Positions 17,006 to 27,096 are shown, counted from the first letter of the stretch. The stretch: DNA of 64,000 bases from Streptomyces huiliensis (GCF_020037025.1 NZ_JAIQLH010000021.1:42226-106225), one strand, 5' to 3'. Made by a program: numbers and translations. Notes: a model not told the origin generated them from the sequence alone.

Positions 17006-17542
17006 TCAGGAAAGCCGGCGGCGCTTGTAATACGCGTAGGTCAGGGCCAGCACGATCGGCCCCCACAGCATGATGGGGCCGATGCATACGCGCGCGAGCA
17101 GTTCCCACCAGCCGTTAGTGAAGGGGACCTCTTCGAACCCGGGCACCCCGAACCAAGCGAGCGGCATCGGGTCCCACAGGGCGACCAGGATGAGGCCGCC
17201 CAGGGTCCCCGGGACGACCGCGGCGAGCGGCGGTACCCGCCGGCCGCCGACGAACGGGACCCAGCGCGGGAAGACCTCGCCCCAACCGCTCACCAGGCCC
17301 AGGGTGAGTACGGCCAGGGCCTCGGTGAGCACGCTCAGGCCCACCACGTACGGCGGGGCCCACCAGACGAACGGCGGGGCCGCCGGGTCGTCGGTGCCCA
17401 TACGGAAGTCGACGGCGAACGGCAGCCGCCACAGGCAGTGCGGCAGCAGGATGAACGGCAGGGCCTTGGCGAGCCGCAGGGCCCAGGGCGGAACCGGGCG
17501 CTCGGTGCCGCCCAGAGGAATCTTGCTCAACATGCTTCCCAC
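17006..17542 (-). CDS. hypothetical multi-spanning membrane protein
   Basis: A 178-residue protein with about four or five hydrophobic segments (near 25-42, 62-85, 108-128, 150-172) and a basic C-terminus YYKRRRLS. It starts at GTG 17542 or, three codons later, at ATG 17533; neither has a strong ribosome site. No domain is recognised. It converges on the DUF397 gene and lies 72 bases downstream of the type III PKS on the other side, in the same orientation as that gene. Confidence 0.65.
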   Translation of the reverse strand: MGSMLSKIPLGGTERPVPPWALRLAKALPFILLPHCLWRLPFAVDFRMGTDDPAAPPFVWWAPPYVVGLSVLTEALAVLTLGLVSGWGEVFPRWVPFVGGRRVPPLAAVVPGTLGGLILVALWDPMPLAWFGVPGFEEVPFTNGWWELLARVCIGPIMLWGPIVLALTYAYYKRRRLS

Positions 17543-17614
17543 CGTCGTCGAGCCCCCGGCGACAGCACGTCGACCTCACGAGCGATCACGCTCCCCCGCG
17601 AGGGCCGTTCCGGT

Positions 17615-18739
17615 TCATCCTGGGGGCTGACAAGTCGCCGCCACCCCCTCCGGCCAGCGCAGCAGCACCAGTTCCGTGGTGAGCCCCGGGCCGAGGGCGA
17701 GGAGCAGGCCGTGGGAGCCGGGGGCGGGCGGGCCGTCGGGGGCGGTCAGGGTGCGGTGGAGGAGGTCCAGGACGGCGGCGGAGGAGAGGTTGCCGTACGC
17801 GGCCAGGGAGGCCCGGCTGTGGGCGAGGGCACCGGGCGGTGGGCAGAGGGCGCGCTCCAGAGCGTCGAGCGCCTTCGGGCCGCCGGGGTGGCGGATCCAG
17901 GCGGCGATGTCCGCCGTGGTCAGCCCATACGAGCCCAGAAGCCCGCGCACCTCGCCGGGCAGCAGCTTCTCCGCGGCGTCCGGGACGTCGGGGGCGAGGA
18001 AGACCGCGAGTCCGTCGGTCCCGAGGCGCATGCCCATCAGGTGCTCGGTGCCCGGGTGCGGGCGGCCGCGGGTCGTGATCAGCTCGGGCCCGGCGGCCCG
18101 CCGGGCGAGGTCGGCGCCGAGAAGGACGACGGCCGCCCCGCCGTCGCCGAACAGGCCGGTGGCCACCAGGTTGTCGACCGAGAGGCCGGCGCGCTGGAAG
18201 GTGAGGGAGCACAGCTCGACGGAGACGAGGACGGCCACCTCGCCGGGGTGGCCGCGTAGGTAGTCGTGGGCCCGCGCCAGCCCGGCGGCGCCGCCCGCGC
18301 AGCCCAGGCCGAACAGCGGCACGCGGGCCACCTGCCGCGGCAGGCCGACCCGTTGGACGAGGTCGACGTCGAAGGACGGGACCGAGGCCCCGGTGGTCGT
18401 CGTGGTGAAGAGGGCCCCGACCTCGCCGGGCGCGACCCCCGCCGCCCGGAGGGCGCGGGTCGGCGCCTCCTGCCCCACCTCGCCGGCCACGGCGGACCAC
18501 TTCCGGTTGCACGCGGTGACGGCACGCGGCGCGCGGTACTCGGCCGGCGGCCGGGCCAGGTTGCGGTACGCGATGCCCGAACGGGCGGCGAGGCCGCGGA
18601 ACTTCTGGCGCACGGCCGCGTCGGCACCCTGGAAAGACCCGGCGAACACGGCGGCGATCTCCTCCTGCCGGTGCCGGTGGGGCGGTACGGCCACGGCCAC
18701 GGAGGCCACCCGGGGCGCCGCCGGACACGCGTCACTCAT
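17615..18739 (-). CDS. type III polyketide synthase (chalcone/stilbene synthase family)
   Basis: A 374-residue homodimeric ketosynthase expected to condense malonyl-CoA units. The catalytic triad is visible: Cys147 in GLGCAGG, His284 in [11 protein letters not shown] and Asn317 in YGNLSSA. Length and motif order match bacterial type III enzymes such as RppA and germicidin synthase. GGAGGG lies 11-16 bases before the ATG at 18739. There is no adjacent methyltransferase, oxygenase or prenyltransferase; the neighbours are a membrane protein and a truncated secreted protein. The product (naphthalene, pyrone or alkylresorcinol) cannot be predicted. Confidence 0.9.
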   Translation of the reverse strand: MSDACPAAPRVASVAVAVPPHRHRQEEIAAVFAGSFQGADAAVRQKFRGLAARSGIAYRNLARPPAEYRAPRAVTACNRKWSAVAGEVGQEAPTRALRAAGVAPGEVGALFTTTTTGASVPSFDVDLVQRVGLPRQVARVPLFGLGCAGGAAGLARAHDYLRGHPGEVAVLVSVELCSLTFQRAGLSVDNLVATGLFGDGGAAVVLLGADLARRAAGPELITTRGRPHPGTEHLMGMRLGTDGLAVFLAPDVPDAAEKLLPGEVRGLLGSYGLTTADIAAWIRHPGGPKALDALERALCPPPGALAHSRASLAAYGNLSSAAVLDLLHRTLTAPDGPPAPGSHGLLLALGPGLTTELVLLRWPEGVAATCQPPG

Positions 18740-18973
18740 CGATAACTCACCCTCCGTCGACGTCCCTTGACGGGTTCACCGTGACGCCGCCGTGCCGCCC
18801 GGGACAGAGCGTGCGGCAGGCGCGAGGGCGCACGGCGGGGCGGGGGGGGGAGAGAACGAGTCGCTTCCGGACGTCCGGGGAGGCGGTGCGGCCGGCGATG
18901 CGGGTGGGTATCCACGGGGAGCCGGCCACACCGTGGTCCGCACGCCGTGGTCCGGACGACGAAGGGACTCATC

Positions 18974-19285
18974 GTGATCGGCAATCGTGGCGCACGCGTC
19001 GCCCTGGGCTTCCTCGCCCTGCTGACGGCCGTCGCGGGCGGGATCCCCGCGGCGAAGGCCGATGGCCACTCCCGCGCACGGCTCTCCATGGACTGTACGG
19101 GCCAGGAGAACATCACCTACGGGCCGGGTCTCGGCCTCTCCTCCGCCGGCTCCGCCAAGGTCTCCGTGGACGGCACCTACCACTGCCGGGACGGCTCGGG
19201 CCACACCAGCACCGCCACGTACCACACCGAGGGGAAGACCGGAGGCGGCTGCCTGCTCCTGTCCTGGAACCAGTCCAAGGAAGTC
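18974..19285 (+). pseudogene. exported protein gene truncated by a Tn3-type insertion
   Basis: The GTG at 18974 (AAGGGA upstream) opens a protein with a signal peptide: basic GNRGAR, a hydrophobic ALGFLALLTAVAGG stretch and cleavage after AKA. The mature part MDCTGQENITYGPG ... CLLLSWNQSKE is Cys-containing and secreted. Family members of similar start usually continue well past this point, but here the frame enters the GGGGTGCCGG end of a transposon at about 19286 and reads an unrelated sequence to a stop at 19387. The lost 3' end was not found beyond the transposase. Probably non-functional. Confidence 0.65.
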
Positions 19286-19412
19286 GGGGTGCCGGTAAGA
19301 ACGCTGTCACCAGCCGCAAACGGCGGTGATCTTGCGGGGGTGTCACCCGTGTGGGTGAGTCCTGGGCCGTACGGCTGCGGTGGGTGAAGCTCTGCGAGGA
19401 CGATCGTCGATC

Positions 19413-21053
19413 GTGGCCCGTACTCCGCTGGACCTGGACGAACTCGTCGAGCGCTGGACGCTGTTGAAGGACGAGCAGGCGCTGGTGTCCGGCAAGCGTG
19501 GTGCGACACGGCTGGGCTTCGCCGTGCTGCTGAAGTTCTATTACGCAGTACGGCCGGTTTCCCCGGAATCGGGCGGAGCTGCCCGGTGAGGCCGTGGAGT
19601 TCGTCGCCCGGCAGGTGCAGGTTCCTGCCTCGGAGCTGGAGTCCTATGACTGGACGGGCCGCACGGTCGAGTACCACCGTGCGCAGATCCGGGAGCACCT
19701 CGGCTTCCGTGAGTGCAGCGTCGCGGACGCGGAGAAGCTGACGGCGTATCTGGCCGAGCATGTCGCGCACAAGGAACGCAGGCCCGAGCAGGTCCGGGAA
19801 GCGGTGCTGCGGACCGGCTGCCTGGACGCGGTCACCTCCGTCTCCGGCGGCGGAAGCCTCTCGCCGGAGGTGCTGGCCGAACGCCTGCTGCTGGTCATCC
19901 ACGCGTACGGCACGAACACTGGGATCAAGGCCGTGGCATCCGGCGGCCACGGCCACACCGAGGACGAACTGCGCTACGTACGGCGCCGGTACCTATCCGC
20001 CGAAGCGGCCCGCGCCATCGCCATCCAGATCGCGAACGCCACCTTCGCCGCCCGCAGCACCGAGCTGTGGGGCCAGGGCTCGACCGCGGTCGCCTCCGAC
20101 TCCACCCATGTCCGCGCCTACGACCAGCACCTGTTCACGGAGTGGCACTCGCGCTACGGCGGCCGTGGGGTGCTCATCTACTGGCACTTGAGAAGAAGTC
20201 CCTGGCCATCCACTCCCAGCTGATCAACTGCACCGCCTCCGAGGTCGCCGCGATGATCGAGGGCGCGATGCGGCACGGCACCACCATGGACGTGGAGGCC
20301 AACTACACGGACTCGCATGGCCAGTCGGAAATCGGGGTTGGCATCACGAGGCTGCTGAACTTCGACCTGCTGCCGAGGATCAAGCGGATCAACAAGGTGA
20401 AGCTGTACCGGCCGGTGGCCGGCGAGCCGGACGCCTACCCGCAGCTGACCCCGGCGCTGACCCGCCCGATCCGCTGGGAACTCATCGCCCAGCAGTACGA
20501 CCAGATGATCAAGTACGCCACCGCGATCCGGACCCGTACGGCGTCCACCGAGGCGATCCTGCGGCGCTTCACCCGTAACGCCTCCCACCCCACCTACGCG
20601 GCGATGCTGGAGGCCGGCCGTGCCCAGAAGACCATCTTCGTGGCCCGGTACCTGCGGCTTCGGGACCTCCAGCGGGAGATCGAGGAGGGCCTGAACGTCA
20701 TGGAGTCCTCCAATGGCGCGAACTCCGTGATCGCCTACGGCAAGGGCGGGGAGATTGCCTCCAACCGGCGCGACGAGCAGGAGATGTTCGTGCTGTGCCT
20801 GCGGATTCTGCAATCGGCCCTGGTCTACGTGAACACCCTGATGCTCCAGGACATCCTCGGCGAACCCGAGTGGGCCGACCTCCTCACGCCTGCCGACCGG
20901 CGCGGCCTGACCCCGCTGTTCTGGTCACACGTCCGGCCCTACGGTGAGGTGAACCTCGACATGGGCGCACGCCTGAACCTTGCCGCCGTCACCGTGCCAG
21001 GACCTCGGGCGCCAGTGGACGCCGACGAGCAGCAGCCTGCCGGGAGCGAGTGA
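19413..21053 (+). pseudogene. Tn3-family transposase, internally deleted and frameshifted
   Basis: The N-terminal DUF4158-like part (RTPLDLDELVERW ... RGATRLGFAVLLKFY) breaks at about 19543, where one extra T shifts frame; removing it restores YTQYGRFPRNRAELPGEA. The frame then runs to VREAVLRTGCLDAV (about 19806), where roughly 450 residues of the usual ~1000 are missing. The DDE domain follows (VASDSTHVRAYD, FTEWHSRYGGRG). Near 20188 one missing base breaks the frame before EKKSLAIHSQL; the correct frame then continues (YTDSHGQSEIG, EEGLNVMES) to the stop at 21053. Three lesions make it inactive. Confidence 0.85.
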
Positions 21054-21067
21054 GCCCGCGTACAGTC

Positions 21068-21112
21068 GAAGGGGCGGTCGAAGCCAGCTTCAATGGCTTC
21101 GACCGCCCCTTC
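21068..21112 (+). terminator. hairpin terminator of the transposase
   Basis: A perfect 19-bp stem (21068-21086 with 21094-21112) and 7-base loop, followed by GTTTC, begins 15 bases after the transposase stop. Confidence 0.85.
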
Positions 21113-21415
21113 GTTTCAGGCGGGTTGTGCGGGGCCGAACTCGCGATTGATCAAGGTGCCGGTGATGCGCCAACACTCGGTCGTCACTCAGCGCGCCGAG
21201 TCGGCCTTCTCGTCTCGACGGCCGGCGCCACGCTCGCCCTGGTCCGTCGCCGGGCCAAGCGATCGGTGAGTCGATCTACTTCGGCCAAAGTTCCAGCCGC
21301 CGGAGTAGGCGGACGTTTGCAGGGAGATGATGATCAGGCGATGGGGGTGAACCCGGTCGCGCGGGCGGTTCTCCTGATGATCCTGCCCGCAGAGCTACCG
21401 TCTTGGGGAGATCCG
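21113..21415. other. gene-free stretch after the transposon remnant
   Basis: About 300 bases with no supported gene on either strand. It should hold the missing right end of the Tn3-type element and the promoter of the glycine-rich protein, but I could not recognise a terminal repeat, a res site or a clear promoter. Confidence 0.4.
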
Positions 21416-22438
21416 TTGTCTGTGCACCGTCCGTCCGTCTGCTCCGTGTCGTGGAGGGCCACGCTCTCCGCCACCGCCGCCCTGGCTTCTGCATGCGGCC
21501 TGGTCATAGCGATACCCGGCCAGGCGTCGGCCGCCCCGTCGATCACCTGCACCGTCAACTTCGTCGAGGTGTCGGGGACGACGATCCACGGCACCAGCGG
21601 TGACGACACGATCCGCTGCGGGGAAGGCGTCGTGCGCGGTACGTCCGTCGAAGCCGGGGCCGGGAACGACACGATCATCGTCCTGGGCGAGACCTCGTCG
21701 GGCACCCCGAGCGGCAACGGCCAGATCGGCAACGACGGGACCATCGACGGCGGCCCCGGCAACGACACCATCTTCGTCAGGGGCGGCGGCGACAACGGAT
21801 ACGTGACCGATCGCGGCGGGAACGGCGGGGACGGCAACAACCGGACCATCCTCGGCGGAGGCGGCATCGACCACATCACCGTCATCGGCGGCAGCGGAGG
21901 CGAGGGAGGGATCAAGAGGGGAGACGGTGGCACCGGCGGCATCGGCAACGACGGCAACATCACCGCCCAGGGCACCGTCATCGCCGGCGGCGGCCCCGGC
22001 GGCAGCGCGATGTCGCCCGCCAACTGGGACGCCGACGGCGGAGCGGGCGGTGACGGCAGCAACAGCGAGATCTACCTGGTCGGCAACCCGGACAACCGGG
22101 CGGTGATCAGCGGCGGGCCCGGCGGGAACGGCAGCGCCGCCGGCGAAGGCGGCAACGGCGGCCACGGCACCGACGGACGCACCGAGGTCACCGGGACCGT
22201 GGACATCCGCGGCGGCAGGGGAGGCAGGGCCGGCCGCCAGGGCGAGGAAGGCGGCAACGGCGGCCACGGCAACAACGACCAGCTCGTCGTCGCCGGCCCC
22301 ACCCTGCCCGCCAGTACCCTCCTGGGAGGCGACGGCGGCCCCGGCCGCCCCGGCGGCGGCGCCGGACTGGCCAACAACGGAGCCCTCACTGGCGAAGTCA
22401 CCGCCCTCGACGGCACCATCGGCCTCACCCTCCCCTGA
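21416..22438 (+). CDS. exported glycine-rich PGRS/RTX-like repeat protein
   Basis: 340 residues. A signal peptide (hydrophobic [18 protein letters not shown], cleavage near GQASA-APS) is followed by a Cys-containing segment and imperfect Gly-Asp-Asn repeats such as [27 protein letters not shown] and GGNGGHG. The first repeats look like calcium-binding RTX nonapeptides (GGxGxD); the later ones are GGxGG runs like mycobacterial PGRS domains. TTG at 21416 is the start, with GGGGAG 5 bases upstream. It is next to the transposon remnant and a cold-shock gene. A surface or secreted structural or Ca-binding role is inferred; there is no type I export system nearby. Confidence 0.8.
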   Translation: MSVHRPSVCSVSWRATLSATAALASACGLVIAIPGQASAAPSITCTVNFVEVSGTTIHGTSGDDTIRCGEGVVRGTSVEAGAGNDTIIVLGETSSGTPSGNGQIGNDGTIDGGPGNDTIFVRGGGDNGYVTDRGGNGGDGNNRTILGGGGIDHITVIGGSGGEGGIKRGDGGTGGIGNDGNITAQGTVIAGGGPGGSAMSPANWDADGGAGGDGSNSEIYLVGNPDNRAVISGGPGGNGSAAGEGGNGGHGTDGRTEVTGTVDIRGGRGGRAGRQGEEGGNGGHGNNDQLVVAGPTLPASTLLGGDGGPGRPGGGAGLANNGALTGEVTALDGTIGLTLP

Positions 22439-22476
22439 CCCCGGCCACCTACTGGTCAGCACGACTAGGAGTGCGC

Positions 22477-22686
22477 ATGTCGAAGCTCAAAGGCCAAGTG
22501 AAGTGGTTCAACGAGTCGAAGGGGTTCGGGTTCATCACGCCCGCTGACGGCAGCAAGGACGTCTTCGTCCACTTCTCCGCGATCCAGGACAACGGCTTCA
22601 AGACCCTCGCCGAAGGACAGAACGTCGAGTTCGAGATCCAGGACGGCCAGAAGGGCCCGTCCGCAGCCAACGTCACGGCCATCTAG
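22477..22686 (+). CDS. cold-shock domain protein (CspA family)
   Basis: A 69-residue single OB-fold RNA/DNA chaperone. RNP1 is KGFGFI and RNP2 is VFVHFSAI; the N-terminus [13 protein letters not shown] is canonical. The ATG at 22477 has AGGAG 5 bases upstream. It lies 38 bases after the glycine-rich protein gene and is followed by a hairpin terminator. Streptomyces genomes have several such paralogues; nothing marks this as a cold-induced copy. Confidence 0.93.
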   Translation: MSKLKGQVKWFNESKGFGFITPADGSKDVFVHFSAIQDNGFKTLAEGQNVEFEIQDGQKGPSAANVTAI

Positions 22687-22714
22687 GAGCGCCGGGCGCG
22701 TGCCAGCACTGCTC

Positions 22715-22757
22715 CCGACGGGTTGAGACGGCGCAGCAGCGCACCTCAACCCGTCGG
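22715..22757 (+). terminator. hairpin terminator after csp
   Basis: CCGACGGGTTGAG at 22715-22727 pairs perfectly with 22745-22757 across a 17-base loop, 28 bases after the stop codon. Confidence 0.7.
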
Positions 22758-22902
22758 ACACGCTGTAGGGCCGGCAGTAAGGGGCGCCGCGCACGCCACA
22801 CCTTCCGGCTCGCACTGGGTCGGCCCCTCTCTCAGATGCCCCGATGAACTCGCGGTTGCGTATCCGACGGCCCGGGCAGGCAGCGAAAGTGTCTGCCCGA
22901 GC

Positions 22903-25900
22903 TCAGTCGCCGATCCCGAGATACGAGAGCACGATGTCGCCCGCGTCCAGGACGGCCGCCGGGTCCAGTTCCACGAGCACCGATACGGCGTGGTACCAGC
23001 CCCCGGGCGTAAGGGCCTCCGCCAGCAGGGACTTGGCGCGGGGGATGTCGGGGCCCGACGGGGGCGGGAGGACGAGGCCGGCCAGCCGCCGGACCGTGGG
23101 CAGGATGTCGAAGGCGTCCTCGTAGAGGGGCACGGCCACGGAGTCGCCCGGCAGACAGGCGTAGTAGGCGGCGAGGTGCGCGAGCACTTCCGAGCGTTCC
23201 GCTTCGTCGCGGGCGCGCCGGGCGCGGTCCAGGGCCGGCTGGTGGTCGCCGAGTGCCGCGTACGCGAGGGCGACGGCTCCCGCTCGTGAGGCCGGCAGCG
23301 TCATCCCTTCGTCTTCTTCGGCTATGGGGTCGACGTAGTGGCGACGCGCGTAAGGGCCGTCGTTCACGGCTTCGAGCAGACCGGCCGGCACGGTGTCGAC
23401 GTACGCCCCTCCGGAGGGACGCGACCACCGGGGTTCGAGGTAGCGCCGGTACGAACCGGGCGCGCGGTCGCCGAGGAGGCCCTTGACGGCCGATGCCCGC
23501 TCGTCGTCGTGGCGGCCCACGGCCACGAGCACCTGGACGAGCTGTGTGTTGCTCACCTCGTCGGGCCGGTCGAGCAGATCGCCGACGGCGAGGTCCAGCG
23601 AACGGGCGGCCGCGTCCGGGTCGTGCGGCCACAGCAGCGCCGCCGCTTCGACCCGGGCCCGGTCCAGGTCGTCGGCGCGCCCCGCCGCCTCGCACGCGTC
23701 GAGCACCTCGGTGACCCGTTCCGCCGCACCGGCGCCGGCCAGCGCCTGGACGGCGGCCGTCAGGACACCGGGAGTCTGCCCGACGTCGACCTCGGACAGC
23801 AGGGACGCGGCCCGCTCGGCGAGGCGCAGGGCGCGCTCCGGGTCCGCCGGCCGCACGGCCAGCGACACGGTGGCCAGGCCGCGGAGACGGATCGTCGGGT
23901 CGGAGAAGGCGGCGACCAGGCGCTCGGCGGCGTCGGGCCGTCCCGCCGCGGCGAGCGCGCCGGCCAGGGGGACGCAGTGGTCCTGCTGGTGGTGGGCGAT
24001 CGTCCGGCCGCCGGCGCGGGGCCCGTCCACGGCGCGGCGGAGCAGCCGCAGCGAGCGGTCCGGGTCCTCGGCCGCGTGGTGGCGGGCCAGGGCGGAGAAC
24101 GCCTCGGCGGCGACGTGCCAAGGCAGCTCTTCCGCGGTGGTGAGCCATGCCTCCGCCTGCTCGGCCCGGCCGGACCCGGCGAGGAGCGTGGCGACGGTCG
24201 CCGCGCTGCCGTACCGGTAGAGGTCGATCGTGGTGCTGCTCCACGAGGGTTCGAGGGCGGTCCAGGCCGCGGTCGCCTCGCCCTGGCGCGCCCATCCCTC
24301 GGCGAGGGCGTTCACGATCCGCCCCCACAAGAGCACGGCGTCGACCCAGTTCCCCGGATTCTTCTCCGGATCGAGGTCCGCCGCGAGGCGCTGGGCGTCC
24401 GGCATCCTGCCGGCGGCGATCAACGCGAACACCGCGTCCGACCCGCCGCCGTGTCCGTGGGCCGGCTCGATGAGGGCATCCGCCACCTCGGGCCGGGTCG
24501 CTCGCAGCGCTCGGGCGGCGATCTGCGGCAGGCGCGCGTCCCTGGGGCGATCGTGGACCAAGGTGAGCAGCTTGTCGTGCAGCCGGTCCCGCTCCTCCAG
24601 GAATCCGCAGTCCTCCCAGGCCCGCGCGAGGTCCGACAGCGCGTACGCCCGCTGCGGCGGGAAGTCGATCCCGTCGACGGCTTCCTCCGCCGCGCGCAGG
24701 AGGCCGGAGGCCGCTTCCGCGTCCCGCAGCGCGACGGCCGCGGTGATCATGGCGTGGGCGAACGACGCGCGTTCATCGCGGTTTCGCGGCCGGGGCTGCC
24801 GGTCGAGGAGATCAACCGCCTCCTCCCGCCGGCCCGTCCGCGCCAGCGCGACGGACTGGACGCCCAGGGCGGTCCAGCGGCAGGACAGCGCGACCTCCGG
24901 GTCGCTCCCGAGCAGTTCCCCCTCGGCGAGCCGTACCGCCTCCTCCGCCAGCCCCACCGCCCGCAGGTCGCCGGCCTCCGCCAGGACCCGGGCCAGGCGT
25001 TCCAGGGCCGTCGAACGGTGCAGCGGGTGGAAGACGCTGCGGGCCAGGCCGACGGCGAGGCGGACCTTGCCCAGGCGGGCGTAGGCGGCCGGCACGTCGT
25101 AGTGCAGCTGCTCGTTGCGGCGGGCGACCAGGTCCTCCGCCACCGCCAGCGCCGCAAGGGAGTCCAGGCCGACCGTGGCGAGCCCGCACACCGCCTCCCG
25201 CACCGTGGCGATCTCCGCGAGACACGCGGCGTCGTTCTCCGTCTCCTCGCGGAACCGTTCGTGCCGTCGCGGGTCCGTGGCCAGGGAGACGGCCCGTTGC
25301 GTGTCGCGGGGGTCCTGGAGGGCGGCGAGCATGCGGCCGTAGGGGCGCAGCAGGTACGCCGGGGTGCCCGCCGGCCAGCCCTTCGCCGCGTATCCGGCGG
25401 CCCAGGTGTGCAGCCGTTCCAGATAGGGGTCCAGGTCCGGCCCGAACTCGTCGAGGGCCACGGCGAGGAGCGTCTCGTGCGAGAAGACGTAGCCTCGGCT
25501 TCTCCGGATGGAGGCCGCGTCGTCGCCGTTCCGGCCCGGCGGGCCGCTGACGCTGCCGCTGCCGCGCGGCCGCAGGATGCGGGCGAAGGAGCCGCCCAGC
25601 AGCCGGCGGAGGACGAACTCGGGCTCGCCGGTGAGCGCGCGCAGGTCTCCGGCGGTCAGCGGGCCGCGCGCGGCTGCGAACAGGCCGACCAGTTCACGTT
25701 CCGTCGGCGTATCGCCGAACAGCGCCTGCTGGAGCTCGTACCGCGCCTCGTGCTCGGTGTGCCGGGCCGCCGCGTTGGCCGGCAGGTCCATGACCGGGCA
25801 GGTGCGCAGCGGGTGCCCGCCCCTGACGTCCGCCGGGACCTCGACACCGCTCCGGCTGGTCACCAGGACGCGGACGCCGGGCGGCGGGCGTTCCGGGAGC

Positions 25901-27090
25901 AGCGCGGCGATGCTCCTTCCGGTACCTCCCGGCCGGAGCGACTGGTCCTCGTCCAGGCCGTCGACGATCAGCAGGAGGGTGCCGCCGTCGCGTGCGACGC
26001 GCTCCGCCGCCTGGCGCAGCAGCAGGCCGCGTTCGCCGTCGTGGGCGGGTGACGGCCGCCGGCTGACGGGTTCCCGTCCGGCGATCGCGGCGAGCTGGTC
26101 GACGAGCGCCTCGGAGCAGGTACCGCTGTCGGACTGGCCGGCGTCGCGCGCGGTGACGAAGAACCAGACCGGCACCACGCCGCGTGGCGGGTGCAGCGCG
26201 AACCAGGCCGTGAGCGCGGTCTTCCCCGCCCACGGCGGGCCTTGCAGCCGGAGGTACGGCTCGGTGCCGCCGCAGAACGCGACGAGGGCCTCGGTCTCGC
26301 GCCGCCTGTCCCGCAGCTCCTCGGGCGCGAAGTCGGCCAGGTGCGCGCGGTGGAACTCCTGGACGAGCTCGACGGGGGCCGTGGGCAGGACGTCCGGCAG
26401 CAGGGCGGGCCGTAAACCGCCGTCCAGGGCCTCTTCCAGCGCGCCGAGTTCGCCGGCCGTCAGGGCCTCGGCCCAGCGGTCCACGCGGCCGGCGGCGATG
26501 CGGCCGGGGCCGTCGGAGCGGTGGTGGCGGGTGACGACGCCGATCAGGTGCCCGCCGCTGAAGACGGCCGCGCCGGACATGCCCTCCCAGGCGTCCCGTT
26601 CGGCGTCCGGGTCCTCGGCGGGTGGTGTGTCGACGCGGAGGTCCAGGGTCCCCTCGCGGCGGTTGGACAGCGCGGCGCAGCGCGCGTGGACGTGTTCGGC
26701 GTCCCGGTAGCGCGAACCGTCCTCGTCCGTGCGGAGCTTGAACCGCGGGAACCCGACGGCCGTGCAGCGCACCACCGCGTCCTGCTCGCCGAGCCGCCCG
26801 AAGGCGGCGGGGGCAGCGCCTGTTCCCTCGTCCGCGACCCCGAGTACGGCGACGTCGATGCCTGGATGCGCCCATACGACGTCCGCCGTGCCGGTCCGCT
26901 CGCCCGGCCGGTCGGCGTCGAAGCGGACCCGGATGCCCGACGCGCCCTCGACGACGTGCGCGGCGGTCAGCACCCGGCCGGGTGCCACCAGGTAGCCCGA
27001 CCCGCGGCGCCCGCGCCCGTCGGCGAGGGCGACCACGACCTCGGCCACCCGCTCGGCGCTCAGCACCCGGTCACCCCGTACCCGAGCCAC
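22903..27090 (-). CDS. trypsin-like protease - STAND NTPase - helical-repeat protein
   Basis: A 1395-residue conflict-system type protein. Residues 1-220 are a trypsin-fold protease with the triad His45 (LTAAHVV), Asp79 (GIDVAVL) and Ser172 (EGMSGAAVF). Residues about 240-560 are a STAND/NACHT-like NTPase with Walker A GPPWAGKT (284-291), Walker B LLLIVDGLDED (372-382) and the sensor-like VLVTSRSG. From about 620 to the end are TPR/HEAT-like Ala-Leu helical repeats. No signal peptide is seen. GTG 27090 starts 6 bases after the stop of the Trypco2 gene, so the two form an operon. By family knowledge, such proteins are proposed immune sensors in which the repeat domain binds a trigger and the NTPase oligomerises to activate the protease. 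Trigger and target are unknown. Confidence 0.85.
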   Translation of the reverse strand: MARVRGDRVLSAERVAEVVVALADGRGRRGSGYLVAPGRVLTAAHVVEGASGIRVRFDADRPGERTGTADVVWAHPGIDVAVLGVADEGTGAAPAAFGRLGEQDAVVRCTAVGFPRFKLRTDEDGSRYRDAEHVHARCAALSNRREGTLDLRVDTPPAEDPDAERDAWEGMSGAAVFSGGHLIGVVTRHHRSDGPGRIAAGRVDRWAEALTAGELGALEEALDGGLRPALLPDVLPTAPVELVQEFHRAHLADFAPEELRDRRRETEALVAFCGGTEPYLRLQGPPWAGKTALTAWFALHPPRGVVPVWFFVTARDAGQSDSGTCSEALVDQLAAIAGREPVSRRPSPAHDGERGLLLRQAAERVARDGGTLLLIVDGLDEDQSLRPGGTGRSIAALLPERPPPGVRVLVTSRSGVEVPADVRGGHPLRTCPVMDLPANAAARHTEHEARYELQQALFGDTPTERELVGLFAAARGPLTAGDLRALTGEPEFVLRRLLGGSFARILRPRGSGSVSGPPGRNGDDAASIRRSRGYVFSHETLLAVALDEFGPDLDPYLERLHTWAAGYAAKGWPAGTPAYLLRPYGRMLAALQDPRDTQRAVSLATDPRRHERFREETENDAACLAEIATVREAVCGLATVGLDSLAALAVAEDLVARRNEQLHYDVPAAYARLGKVRLAVGLARSVFHPLHRSTALERLARVLAEAGDLRAVGLAEEAVRLAEGELLGSDPEVALSCRWTALGVQSVALARTGRREEAVDLLDRQPRPRNRDERASFAHAMITAAVALRDAEAASGLLRAAEEAVDGIDFPPQRAYALSDLARAWEDCGFLEERDRLHDKLLTLVHDRPRDARLPQIAARALRATRPEVADALIEPAHGHGGGSDAVFALIAAGRMPDAQRLAADLDPEKNPGNWVDAVLLWGRIVNALAEGWARQGEATAAWTALEPSWSSTTIDLYRYGSAATVATLLAGSGRAEQAEAWLTTAEELPWHVAAEAFSALARHHAAEDPDRSLRLLRRAVDGPRAGGRTIAHHQQDHCVPLAGALAAAGRPDAAERLVAAFSDPTIRLRGLATVSLAVRPADPERALRLAERAASLLSEVDVGQTPGVLTAAVQALAGAGAAERVTEVLDACEAAGRADDLDRARVEAAALLWPHDPDAAARSLDLAVGDLLDRPDEVSNTQLVQVLVAVGRHDDERASAVKGLLGDRAPGSYRRYLEPRWSRPSGGAYVDTVPAGLLEAVNDGPYARRHYVDPIAEEDEGMTLPASRAGAVALAYAALGDHQPALDRARRARDEAERSEVLAHLAAYYACLPGDSVAVPLYEDAFDILPTVRRLAGLVLPPPSGPDIPRAKSLLAEALTPGGWYHAVSVLVELDPAAVLDAGDIVLSYLGIGD

Positions 27091-27096
27091 CCGGGG

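Larger units (their letters stand above)
19286..21112 (+). mobile_element. decayed Tn3-family element
   Basis: The left end is placed at GGGGTGCCGGTAAGAAC (19286), which begins with the GGGG typical of Tn3-family inverted repeats and interrupts the exported-protein gene. The transposase remnant and its terminator follow. I searched by eye for the complement of the left end to the right of the transposase and did not find it, so the right end appears lost. No resolvase or passenger gene is visible. Confidence 0.6.

Noticed and set aside
18835..18850. G-rich tract as a possible phase-variation site
   Set aside because: It lies in a non-coding gap and is only nine G's long; no gene starts there.
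21340..21415. Extension of the glycine-rich protein upstream of 21416
   Set aside because: The added residues have no signal peptide and the frame crosses a ribosome site placed for the TTG at 21416.
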